From the NCBI GenBank assembly GCA_013329085.1, contig DUKX01000072.1, positions 1 to 5,613 on the forward strand: 5,613 bases of DNA, given 5' to 3'. This stretch comes from Methanofastidiosum sp. GTDB taxonomy: Archaea; Methanobacteriota_B; Thermococci; Methanofastidiosales; Methanofastidiosaceae. The notes beneath the pieces are model-generated. The model was given only the letters and a program-made list of their open reading frames with translations, searched no databases and was not told where the DNA came from. Position 1 is the stretch's first letter. Every line of letters begins with the position of its first letter. The position numbers and the translations under genes are program-made. Positions 1 through 5,348 of the stretch are shown here, piece by piece.

Positions 1-306
1 AAAAGATTTAGATCCATATTTGAGAAATCTCTTGAAAATGTAGGATTAGATAATGAGTTAGAAATTAGAATTTCTAAGACAATTCAAGTTCTTCTTAATG
101 AATATAAGAGCAATATCCTTAATGTAAATATCTCTCCTAAAGAAAGAAGGGAAAAGGTTTTTAAGGAGGTAAAGCTCTCACAAGATGTACCAGAGTTCAT
201 AGGAGATGATATGAGGGCCTATGGACCATATAAGAAAGGGGAAATAATTTCAATTCCCTTGAGAAATGCAGAGATACTTATAAGAGAGAAAGTTGCTGAG
301 AGCTAG
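1..306 (+). CDS. GINS complex subunit (Gins51/GINS15-type), C-terminal part
   Basis: This is the last 101 codons of a gene that begins left of the window and ends at TAG 304-306. The final ~43 residues look like the B domain of archaeal GINS proteins: a segment reading DVPEFIGDDMRAYGPYKKGE at visible residues 62-81, then a hydrophobic strand, IPLRNAEILI and a short charged tail ending VAES. The preceding ~50 residues are a charged helical stretch, as expected for the end of the A domain. GINS joins MCM and the Cdc45/RecJ-like protein in the archaeal replicative helicase. The order A domain then B domain points to the Gins51 (GINS15) type rather than Gins23, where the order is swapped. The stop lies 15 nt before the L44e start, so both are likely on one transcript. 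In other Archaea a GINS gene often neighbours this same ribosomal/aIF2-alpha cluster, which supports the call. The product was recognised by eye, without a profile search. Confidence 0.85.
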   Translation, partial: KRFRSIFEKSLENVGLDNELEIRISKTIQVLLNEYKSNILNVNISPKERREKVFKEVKLSQDVPEFIGDDMRAYGPYKKGEIISIPLRNAEILIREKVAES

Positions 307-310
307 TCAA

Positions 311-318
311 GAGTGATT
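311..318 (+). promoter_or_regulatory. Shine-Dalgarno site that decides the L44e start
   Basis: GAGTGATT matches the archaeal anti-SD core (GGAGGTGATC) apart from one or two bases and lies 3-4 nt before ATG 322. This favours ATG 322 over the in-frame GTG at 313, which lies inside the site itself, and over ATG 328, which would be about 10 nt away. The same motif type (GGAGTGATT) precedes the aIF2-alpha start, so it appears to be the local convention. Confidence 0.6.
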
Positions 319-321
319 CTT

Positions 322-600
322 ATGAAAATGCCAAAAAAAATGAATACCTATTGCCCGACCTGTAAAAAGCATACGTCACATAAGGTTGAGACTGTAAAGA
401 AAAGGAAAAGAGGAGAACTTAGCGCAGGTCAGAGAAGGTATAAAAGAAAAATTAAAGGTTACAGAGGTTTCCCCAGATCTTCAGTTAGTGGTGGAAAAGC
501 TGTAAGCAAACTTGATTTAAGATATAGATGCGAATTATGTAAAAAAGCCACTACAAGAAAAGGCTTCAGAGTTAAAAAGTTAGAATTCGTGGAGGCATAA
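322..600 (+). CDS. rpl44e: 50S ribosomal protein L44e (eL42)
   Basis: This is a 92-residue basic zinc-ribbon protein of the large ribosomal subunit, located near the E site in family structures. Two CxxC pairs are visible, Cys11/Cys14 (YCPTCKKHT) and Cys70/Cys73 (RCELCKKA), the four zinc ligands of the family. Between them is the characteristic loop [17 protein letters not shown], corresponding to the conserved GQRRYDRKxKGYGG segment. Length is normal for archaeal eL42. I start at ATG 322 ([12 protein letters not shown]) because a ribosome binding site sits just upstream and the family usually begins MKxPK; ATG 328 is the alternative. It is the second visible gene of the operon: the stop TAA is followed 1 nt later by the eS27 start, whose ribosome binding site GGAGG (591-595) lies within the last codons of this gene. 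Nothing looks truncated. Confidence 0.97.
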   Translation: MKMPKKMNTYCPTCKKHTSHKVETVKKRKRGELSAGQRRYKRKIKGYRGFPRSSVSGGKAVSKLDLRYRCELCKKATTRKGFRVKKLEFVEA

Positions 601-601
601 T

Positions 602-778
602 ATGAAAAAACTTGTTTCAAAGTTTTTGAGAGTAAAATGTACTGACTGTTCAAGTGAACAGATAGTATTTAACAGACCCGCTATCACCGTAAAATGCCTT
701 ACTTGTGGAAAATCCCTTGTTGAGTCAAAAGGTGGAGTAGGCAAGATTAATGCCGAAATACTAGAAGTATTGGAGTGA
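602..778 (+). CDS. rps27e: 30S ribosomal protein S27e (eS27)
   Basis: This gene encodes only 58 residues and is easily lost by length cut-offs. It is a small-subunit zinc-ribbon protein. The zinc ligands are Cys13/Cys16 ([16 protein letters not shown]) and Cys32/Cys35 ([16 protein letters not shown]), with the CxxC-x15-CxxC spacing of the family. The closing GGKxxI/[13 protein letters not shown] tail (here [15 protein letters not shown]) is also typical of archaeal eS27. ATG 602 is preceded by a strong ribosome binding site, GGAGG at 591-595, six nt away and inside the end of the L44e gene. Its own last codons carry GGAGTGATT (772-780), which serves as the ribosome binding site of the next gene at 786, so translation of L44e, S27e and aIF2-alpha is probably coupled. 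Archaeal S27e next to L44e and aIF2-alpha is a widely conserved order. Confidence 0.97.
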   Translation: MKKLVSKFLRVKCTDCSSEQIVFNRPAITVKCLTCGKSLVESKGGVGKINAEILEVLE

Positions 779-785
779 TTATTCA

Positions 786-1565
786 ATGCTTGAAAGGGAT
801 TACCCCGAAGAAGGGGATCTTGTCATGTGTTCCGTCAAGGAAGTATTTCCTTACGGTGCGTTCGTTATTCTTGACGAATATGACAAGGAGGGTATGATAC
901 ATATAAAGGAAATCTCCTCCAGTTGGGTTAAAAATATTAGAAATCACGTGAGGGAAGGCCAGAAAATAGTATGCAAGGTTCTAAAAGTTGACGCATCTAA
1001 AAATCACATAGACTTATCCCTTAGACGAGTTACAAGCCAGCAGAAGAAAACAAAAGTTCAGGAATTCAAGAGAGAGAAAAAAGGCGAAAAACTATTAGAG
1101 CTATACGCTACAAACATTGGAGAAGATTACAAAAGTATTATTCATAATATCGGGGTACCCATTGTTAATAAATATGGCGATTTATACGCCGCTTTTGAAG
1201 AAACTTCAACAAAAGGAAAGAGTGTTTTAGAGGGATTAATAGACGAAAAATACGTCGATGGGCTTTATGAAATTATTAAAACTAATGTTGAAAATCCATT
1301 AGTTTCCATTACAGGCCACATAGTCCTTGAATGTTTTTCCGGGGATGGAGTAAACATAGTGAAGGACGCTTTAGTTAATGCAAGAGAAAAATATAAAGAC
1401 AAAGTAGAAGATGTGGAAATAAGGAATGAAGGGTCCCCAAAATATTCTATTCATATCGTTGCTGAAGATTATAAAGCAGCAGAATCTGTTTTAAGAGATA
1501 TTGCAGAAATGGCAATTTCTCATGTTCAGAGTAATGAGGGTAAAGGATCCTTTAAGAGATCATGA
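786..1565 (+). CDS. eif2a: Translation initiation factor aIF2 subunit alpha
   Basis: This 259-residue protein is the normal length for archaeal aIF2-alpha, which with the beta and gamma subunits delivers initiator Met-tRNA to the small ribosomal subunit. The three expected domains are visible. An S1/OB domain (about 1-83) carries [30 protein letters not shown] and [16 protein letters not shown] helical domain (about 86-170) includes [16 protein letters not shown] and [19 protein letters not shown] text. An alpha-beta domain (about 174-259) contains the [20 protein letters not shown] segment, and in family structures this domain binds the gamma subunit. ATG 786 follows the ribosome binding site GGAGTGATT at 772-780, which overlaps the S27e stop. 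The TGA stop (1563-1565) is 1 nt before the Nop10 start. It is an operon member with no sign of damage. The gene symbol follows common archaeal usage; some databases use other spellings. Confidence 0.97.
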   Translation: MLERDYPEEGDLVMCSVKEVFPYGAFVILDEYDKEGMIHIKEISSSWVKNIRNHVREGQKIVCKVLKVDASKNHIDLSLRRVTSQQKKTKVQEFKREKKGEKLLELYATNIGEDYKSIIHNIGVPIVNKYGDLYAAFEETSTKGKSVLEGLIDEKYVDGLYEIIKTNVENPLVSITGHIVLECFSGDGVNIVKDALVNAREKYKDKVEDVEIRNEGSPKYSIHIVAEDYKAAESVLRDIAEMAISHVQSNEGKGSFKRS

Positions 1566-1566
1566 T

Positions 1567-1728
1567 ATGAAGATGAAAATCTGCCCTAAATGCAATAAGT
1601 ATACCCTAAAGGATTTGTGTCCTTTATGTAATACTCCTGCCGTTAATCCTCACCCTCCAAAGTTTTCACCTGAGGACAAATACGGCAAATATAGGAGATT
1701 AATCAAAAAAGAGAGTGGAGTGCTATGA
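1567..1728 (+). CDS. nop10: Box H/ACA RNP protein Nop10
   Basis: This 53-residue protein belongs to the archaeal Nop10 family. It binds Cbf5 in the box H/ACA guide RNP that makes pseudouridine in rRNA. A zinc ribbon is seen as Cys6/Cys9 ([11 protein letters not shown]) and Cys18/Cys21 (DLCPLCNTP). It is followed by the near-invariant VNPHPP (residues about 26-31) and [12 protein letters not shown], the linker and helix that contact Cbf5 and RNA in family structures. I place the start at ATG 1567 (MKMKICPKC), 1 nt after the aIF2-alpha stop. An in-frame ATG at 1501 would add 22 residues that are only aIF2-alpha read in another frame, and no Nop10 has such an extension. ATG 1573 is also possible (two residues shorter). 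A weak GAGAT (1556-1560) may help ribosome binding; coupling to aIF2-alpha is likely. It overlaps the next gene by 4 nt. Confidence 0.96.
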   Translation: MKMKICPKCNKYTLKDLCPLCNTPAVNPHPPKFSPEDKYGKYRRLIKKESGVL

Positions 1729-2504
1729 AAGAAACTTATATTATTGAAGAAATAAAAGATATAAAACTTGAAAATCCAATATTTGTGGAAGGCCTTCCAG
1801 GAATAGGCCTTGTAGGAAAATTAGCTGCTGATCATCTTATTCAAGAATTAAAAGCCGTTAAATTCGCTGAATTATATTCTCCAAGATTTCCCCATCAAGC
1901 ATTAGTTGAAAAAGACTCAACTATGAGATTAATGAAGAATGAATTCTATTACTACACCGGTGGAAAAAGAGATATATTATTCTTATCTGGAGATACCCAG
2001 CCACCACCAACAGATGCGTATGGGCATTACGAAATATCCACCACAATTCTAGACTTTGTTGAGAAGTTTGGTGTTAAAGAAATGTTTACATTGGGCGGAT
2101 ATTCTACAGGAGGATACCCTGTAAAGGAGCCAAAAGTATTGGGTGCAGCATCGGATGTCGAAACAGTTGAAAAATACAAAGACAAAAACATTGTTTTTAG
2201 AGAAGACCCAGGTTCTGCAATTGTTGGTGCATCAGGGCTCCTTATTGCAATGGGAAAACTTAGAAATATGAACGGCCTATGTCTTTTGGGAGAATCTCCC
2301 GGGTATATAATTGATGCTAAAGCTTCAAAGGCAGTTCTACAAGTATTAGTCGATATATTGGAACTTGAGATTAACATGGAAGAACTCGATAAGAGGGCAG
2401 AAGAAACTGAAAAAGCACTTTCAAAGATACAGGAAATGCAGAAGAATATGACTGAATATCAGCCATTGCCTCCAGGAAACGAAGAAACTGGATATATAAG
2501 GTAA
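1725..2504 (+). CDS. PAC2-family proteasome assembly chaperone-like protein
   Basis: This 259-residue protein is of the PAC2 family (COG2047-like). It includes archaeal PbaA/PbaB and is related to eukaryotic proteasome assembly chaperone PAC2. Seen here: [20 protein letters not shown] (18-37), the family signature; [11 protein letters not shown] (49-59); [11 protein letters not shown] (84-94); [10 protein letters not shown] (123-132); [12 protein letters not shown] (166-177); and [13 protein letters not shown] (189-201). A charged helix with coiled-coil character follows (about 213-242, [20 protein letters not shown]). The C-terminus ends GYIR. ATG 1725 overlaps the Nop10 TGA by 4 nt and is preceded by GGAGTG (1717-1722), so translation is coupled. 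It is last in the operon, before a T-rich terminator. PbaA and PbaB help assemble or chaperone the 20S proteasome in Pyrococcus, but many PAC2 homologues remain untested. The family is certain; the exact role is inferred. Confidence 0.9.
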   Translation: MKETYIIEEIKDIKLENPIFVEGLPGIGLVGKLAADHLIQELKAVKFAELYSPRFPHQALVEKDSTMRLMKNEFYYYTGGKRDILFLSGDTQPPPTDAYGHYEISTTILDFVEKFGVKEMFTLGGYSTGGYPVKEPKVLGAASDVETVEKYKDKNIVFREDPGSAIVGASGLLIAMGKLRNMNGLCLLGESPGYIIDAKASKAVLQVLVDILELEINMEELDKRAEETEKALSKIQEMQKNMTEYQPLPPGNEETGYIR

Positions 2505-2530
2505 TTATTTAATTACTTTTTATTTTATTT
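2502..2530 (+). terminator. Terminator of the ribosomal/aIF2-alpha operon
   Basis: An AT-only inverted repeat TAATT-ATTT-AATTA (2502-2515) starts in the PAC2 stop codon and is followed by CTTTTTATTTTATTT (2516-2530). Archaeal polymerase stops mainly at T-rich stretches of the non-template strand, so the T-tract is the stronger element. The hairpin is weak and may be incidental. Confidence 0.5.
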
Positions 2531-2602
2531 CTATACTTAAAAATATTATTTTATTGTTAGTAAAACAAGGCTAATAATACAATTCTAATATAGCTAGGGT
2601 CT

Positions 2603-2625
2603 GACTATTTTTATAGTCTATAGAG
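2603..2625 (+). promoter_or_regulatory. Possible promoter with overlapping inverted repeats (TMEM175-like gene)
   Basis: The 173-nt gap between the PAC2 and TMEM175-like genes is very AT-rich. It holds a perfect inverted repeat GACTAT-TTTT-ATAGTC (2603-2618), which overlaps an 8-bp palindrome TCTATAGA (2617-2624). The centre, TATTTTTATAG, could act as an archaeal TATA box, placing the RNA start near 2636 and giving a leader of about 40 nt before ATG 2678. TAATATAG (2586-2593) is another TATA candidate. A regulator site here is an inference from symmetry alone; the DNA could equally form a small hairpin. Confidence 0.3.
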
Positions 2626-2677
2626 TAAACAATAAAAATGAATACTTCTTAAATTAATTATAACCGGTGAGAATCAT

Positions 2678-3274
2678 ATGTCTGAATCCTTTTTAGATAG
2701 AAGTCGTATTGAATCTTTAGTCGACGGAATTTTTGCAGTTAGCATGACTATTCTAGTTTTGACAATTAACTTCCCACAAGGTCTTGATATAAAAGATGAC
2801 ATTGTAATATTAAAAGCTATAGAAAAACTGATCCCTCAAATGATTATTTATTTCGTGGCTTTTGCATTAATAGGTATATTTTGGTGTATTTATCATAGTC
2901 GATTTCGACATGTAAAAAAATTAGATAATACGTTTATCTGGATAACTTTATTTTGGTTGATGTTCATAGCTTTGATGCCGTTCTCAACTTCTTTAAATGG
3001 AGATTATCCAATGTTTCACACTGCCGTCCTTATGTTTCATGTAAACTTTTTGATATTATCCTTTTTATTATTTATACTGTGGGTATATGCATCAAAAAAT
3101 AACCTGATTGATGAAAAACTAGATCAGAAGACTGTGTCACTAAACAGAAATATACTTGTCGTGATGGTTGTAGTGTGTTTATTTGCTTTGATAATTTCCT
3201 TCTTTTCACCTTCAATCAGTAATCTATTCTATTTTTTAATATTCCCTGGGATCTTGCTCGTGAAAAGATACTAA
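2678..3274 (+). CDS. TMEM175/DUF1211-family membrane protein (potassium-channel-like)
   Basis: This 198-residue protein has six predicted membrane helices (about 13-31, 51-71, 86-104, 115-138, 157-177, 181-195), the single-repeat layout of prokaryotic TMEM175 proteins. Those characterised form tetrameric, leak-like potassium channels. The signature in helix 1 is visible: R10, then LVDGIFAVSMTILVLTI (14-30), matching the family pattern R-x3-FSDGVFAIAxTLLVL with Asp16, Gly17, Phe19 and Ala20 kept. FWCIYHSRF (68-76) gives the usual Trp and His in helix 2, and LMPFSTSL (99-106) the typical PF segment after helix 3. ATG 2678 is preceded by GGTGA (2666-2670) seven nt upstream. It is a single-gene unit with its own leader, and its stop is 9 nt from a convergent gene. 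Ser of the FSDG motif is replaced by Val15. The family is assigned by eye; ion selectivity cannot be read from the sequence. Confidence 0.85.
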   Translation: MSESFLDRSRIESLVDGIFAVSMTILVLTINFPQGLDIKDDIVILKAIEKLIPQMIIYFVAFALIGIFWCIYHSRFRHVKKLDNTFIWITLFWLMFIALMPFSTSLNGDYPMFHTAVLMFHVNFLILSFLLFILWVYASKNNLIDEKLDQKTVSLNRNILVVMVVVCLFALIISFFSPSISNLFYFLIFPGILLVKRY

Positions 3275-3294
3275 AAATATTATTTACTTTTTTT
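3273..3294. terminator. Back-to-back T-tract terminators of two convergent genes
   Basis: On the + strand, seven consecutive T (3288-3294) lie 14 nt after the TMEM175-like stop and would end that transcript inside the last codons of the opposite gene. On the - strand, five T (complement of 3273-3277) come directly after the ATP-grasp stop and lie in the stop codon of the TMEM175-like gene. The two mRNAs would therefore have overlapping 3' ends. Confidence 0.45.
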
Positions 3295-4162
3295 CCTGCA
3301 TTAAATGATTGATTATTCTTTCATAAATATCTGGGTACTGTCTATCCTCGCCGCCATCTAACGAAGGATTATCATTAACTTCAATCACATATAAGGCCCC
3401 ATGACTTTCTTTAATGTCAACTCCATATAAGCCATTCCCGATTGCATTTCCTGCTCGTATTCCAAGATCAATAATCTCCTTTGGCACTTCCTCTTTCGGA
3501 ACACTTACAACATCACAGTAGACTAAATGGCCATTTACAGAAGCCTGTATTTTAAAGGTTTCATTGGGTATTATGTACTTGCATGCATACAATAATTCTC
3601 CATTAAGGACTCCTATCCTCCAATCAAACTTGCTGTCAACAAATTCTTGGACTACAACCCAGTCAGATAATTTTATGAATCTTCTTGATACCTTTATGAA
3701 TTCTTCTTTTGTATACACCCGCTCCACTCTTGCCGAGAATGATGTGGACGGTTCTTTTAGAATTATGGGTGGATTGAACATTTTGAAAACTTCTTCGAGA
3801 TTTTCTAAAGTCACTTCCCCCTTCTTCATGAAAATAGTTCTTGGCATAGGAACGTCTTTTTTCATGAGGTGAAGGTACATGTTAACCTTATCGGAACATA
3901 TCCTTATAGAGTTTGGATCATCTATTACGGGGATTCCTTTTAGTTCCGCAATTCTAGCAGCTACATAACTTATATTCATCGAGTCAGTTCTAGCTCTAAT
4001 AAAAAGGGCATCAAGTCCAGATATTTTTTTTATTTCCGTTGGGAAGATAAAATAGGCATAATGCCCTAATCTTTCAGCCTCTTCTCTGAATTTAATTAGA
4101 GATATGAGTTGTATTGAACTACTTAGAGTTTGCCTATCAACAAAAATTCCTAATTTCCCCAT
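3284..4162 (-). CDS. RimK-like ATP-grasp ligase (separate subunit)
   Basis: This 292-residue enzyme would activate a carboxylate with ATP to an acyl phosphate and join it to an amine; substrates are unknown. It resembles the C-terminal part of bacterial RLAN-RimK fusion proteins. A pre-ATP-grasp region (1-90) holds LGIFVDR and IDDPNSIRICSDKVN (80-94, Lys92). Further motifs are PIILKEPSTSFSARV (132-146, Lys136), VVVQEFVDSKFDWRIGVLNG (169-188, Glu173, Arg182), LYACKY (191-196), GNGLYGVDIKE (242-252, Asp249) and YVIEVNDNPSLDGG (258-271, Glu261, Asn263, Asn265). The nucleotide and magnesium ligands expected of an active enzyme all seem present. ATG 4162 lies inside the preceding gene (26-nt overlap, different frame); a TAG two codons upstream in this frame rules out a longer start. 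No strong ribosome binding site is seen, so translation probably depends on coupling. Substitution for RimK (S6 glutamylation) or coenzyme F420/MptN-type ligases cannot be excluded, but the motifs fit the RLAN-linked group better. Confidence 0.88.
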   Translation of the reverse strand: MGKLGIFVDRQTLSSSIQLISLIKFREEAERLGHYAYFIFPTEIKKISGLDALFIRARTDSMNISYVAARIAELKGIPVIDDPNSIRICSDKVNMYLHLMKKDVPMPRTIFMKKGEVTLENLEEVFKMFNPPIILKEPSTSFSARVERVYTKEEFIKVSRRFIKLSDWVVVQEFVDSKFDWRIGVLNGELLYACKYIIPNETFKIQASVNGHLVYCDVVSVPKEEVPKEIIDLGIRAGNAIGNGLYGVDIKESHGALYVIEVNDNPSLDGGEDRQYPDIYERIINHLMQEKK

Positions 4163-4988
4163 TTTCTATCCCAATTTCGACCCTGGTTTTGAATTCTTCC
4201 TTTTCGTCACTAGATATCTCTGAATTTCTCATTGGCGATATTGAAGAAAGATAATATTTTTCCCCATCGTAAATGAGAATTATTTTAGCAACAGGTATTT
4301 CAAATACTTCATATATTTTTTCTAAAAGAGCACAAATCTCAGGATCTGTCGTAGTATTCTTTCCAAACAGTGTTGAGAAAGTTTTTATTTCAGAATTTGG
4401 GGGTAATCTCTGGAAACAGAAAGGATATTTTCCGCCATGTGTTACTTTTTTTATGGCTTCCTTTGCAGTTTCTAAGTCGTTTACTATCTCAAATTTTGAA
4501 GAGTCCGAATAATAGTTTATCCCATATATCATCGAAGGCAGGGGACAATATGTGTCTGATATGCCCCATTCGCAGACAGGTATTCCAATCATCTCTGCTT
4601 TTGTTAGGCATATTGGAACAACGTAGGCATCAAGTACCTCATCACTACTTGGTGTTATCTTATATCCATTCTGATTTTCTCTTAAAACTATCCTATAGTA
4701 GGACTCCGTTTTGTAGTGGTATTCGTTACTTAAAACGAATAAATTGTTTCCTGAGTACATCTCAGTTATATCTTTATCAAAAAGATTTGTCTTTTTATGC
4801 AAAATTCCTGCACCCCTTTTATGGGATTTAGAACTACCATCCGTATTTACCTCTAAAGAATTAACAAAAGGCAGAACAAAATTATCAATCGTTTTTACAT
4901 CACAACTATTTGACGCATCATCATCTTCTGATTCCATAAAAACAGCCAGCTGGGATTTCTCCCTACACCATCTCCGTGTTATATTCAT
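4137..4988 (-). CDS. RLAN-like (RimK-like ATP-grasp N-terminal) protein
   Basis: This 283-residue protein resembles the RLAN domain that precedes RimK-like ATP-grasp domains in one bacterial protein family. The N-terminus SQLAVFMESEDDDASN (12-27) fits the opening strand of RLAN. NLFVLSNEYHYKTESYYRIV (82-101) fits its NLCRSYRYQSxGYYVSLL-type segment. LFGKNTTTDPEICALLEKIY (207-226) and YLSSISPMRNSEISSDEKEE (246-265) fit the last helix-strand part. These family patterns are recalled, not searched. The middle (about 115-200) is longer than in bacterial versions. ATG 4988 overlaps the previous stop by 4 nt (ATGA), with GGTGAG (5005-5000) 11 nt upstream. Met18 is an alternative start but would cut the first strand. 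By eye the protein is also collinear with the downstream ligase while lacking its metal-binding acids, so it may be a degenerate ATP-grasp. It probably forms a complex with that ligase. No signal peptide or membrane helix is seen. Confidence 0.65.
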   Translation of the reverse strand: MNITRRWCREKSQLAVFMESEDDDASNSCDVKTIDNFVLPFVNSLEVNTDGSSKSHKRGAGILHKKTNLFDKDITEMYSGNNLFVLSNEYHYKTESYYRIVLRENQNGYKITPSSDEVLDAYVVPICLTKAEMIGIPVCEWGISDTYCPLPSMIYGINYYSDSSKFEIVNDLETAKEAIKKVTHGGKYPFCFQRLPPNSEIKTFSTLFGKNTTTDPEICALLEKIYEVFEIPVAKIILIYDGEKYYLSSISPMRNSEISSDEKEEFKTRVEIGIENGEIRNFC

Positions 4989-5269
4989 ATTGCGTAGAAC
5001 TCACCTACAGCATTTCTTAGGCGGTCATTTTCTTTTAGGGAAAAAACTGCCATAGAAGCTATGCCTAGATATATCAAAATCAATACCGCAGCGGTAAAGG
5101 TTTTTGCAACTTCAAAATCTAACAAAAAAGTAATGTCCGATACTATGGAGATTGTTGTCAAAACGTAACCTAATGAGATTAGAATGACTGTGGTAGTGAA
5201 TGTCCAGACAGGAACAAGTCTGTTCTTCTTCTCGTCTAGCAAATTTATGTAGTGTAATGGTGTTTCCAT
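4985..5269 (-). CDS. Small two-helix membrane protein, first gene of the RLAN/ATP-grasp operon
   Basis: This is a 94-residue protein I do not recognise. After a polar N-terminus (METPLHYINLLDEKKNR) come two hydrophobic stretches, about 19-43 (VPVWTFTTTVILISLGYVLT and on) and 57-78 (KTFTAAVLILIYLGIASMAV), split by a short loop with Asp45, Asp51 and Glu53. A charged C-terminus follows (LKENDRLRNAVGEFYAI). Positive charges before helix 1 and after helix 2 suggest both ends face the cytoplasm. ATG 5269 follows a short AGGT (5276-5273) and a TATA-like TTTAAAAG about 30 nt upstream, so the leader is very short. The stop overlaps the RLAN-like start by 4 nt, so the three proteins are made together. 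It may anchor the soluble pair at the membrane; that is inference from context only. The hydrophobic layout, good codon structure and overlap make it a real gene. Confidence 0.75.
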   Translation of the reverse strand: METPLHYINLLDEKKNRLVPVWTFTTTVILISLGYVLTTISIVSDITFLLDFEVAKTFTAAVLILIYLGIASMAVFSLKENDRLRNAVGEFYAI

Positions 5270-5297
5270 TGTACCTAATAATGATTATCGGAAACTA

Positions 5298-5308
5298 CTT
5301 TTAAATCT
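5298..5308 (-). promoter_or_regulatory. TATA-like promoter of the membrane protein/RLAN/ATP-grasp operon
   Basis: On the - strand the sequence reads AGATTTAAAAG, with TTTAAAAG as the box and a purine-rich AGAAAG just upstream that could serve as the TFB element. With the usual ~26 nt from box centre to RNA start, transcription would begin near 5275, a few nt before ATG 5269. The mRNA would be almost leaderless. Confidence 0.45.
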
Positions 5309-5339
5309 TTCTATTGACATTTCTGTAAGTCGAATAACA

Positions 5340-5348
5340 TTTATATAA
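5340..5348 (+). promoter_or_regulatory. TATA box for a leaderless transcript
   Basis: TTTATATAA is a near-ideal archaeal TATA box. Its centre is about 26 nt before ATG 5370, so the predicted RNA start coincides with the start codon. No Shine-Dalgarno sequence precedes this ATG, as expected for a leaderless mRNA. TTATATAA is palindromic and could in principle also serve the opposite strand. Confidence 0.6.

Noticed and set aside
459..786. 64- and 68-residue - strand open frames opposite L44e and S27e
   Set aside because: Both are antisense to conserved zinc-ribbon genes. The S27e frame on the + strand explains this stretch.
1501..1566. A longer Nop10 beginning at ATG 1501
   Set aside because: The extra 22 residues are aIF2-alpha sequence in another frame; Nop10 proteins start right before the first CxxC.
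2027..2377. 116-residue - strand open frame inside the PAC2 gene
   Set aside because: It is antisense to conserved PAC2 motifs, has no signals of its own, and is Ser/Pro-rich as expected for a shadow frame.
3564..3872. 102-residue + strand open frame inside the ATP-grasp gene
   Set aside because: It is antisense to the catalytic motifs of the ligase and has no family resemblance or start signals.
4137..4162. Calling the RLAN/ATP-grasp pair a frameshifted pseudogene
   Set aside because: Both reading frames are otherwise intact, the ligase keeps its catalytic residues and has a sensible ATG, and the overlap resembles ordinary coupled genes. A sequencing indel remains possible and is noted as a finding.
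4370..4831. 153-residue + strand open frame opposite the RLAN-like gene
   Set aside because: It lies wholly within the antisense of 4137-4988, has no ribosome binding site or promoter, and its composition (Leu/Ser/Arg-rich) is typical of an antisense shadow. The - strand frame has family similarity and operon coupling.
4744..5055. 103-residue + strand open frame over the RLAN-like start
   Set aside because: It crosses the ATGA junction of two coupled - strand genes and has no ribosome binding site.
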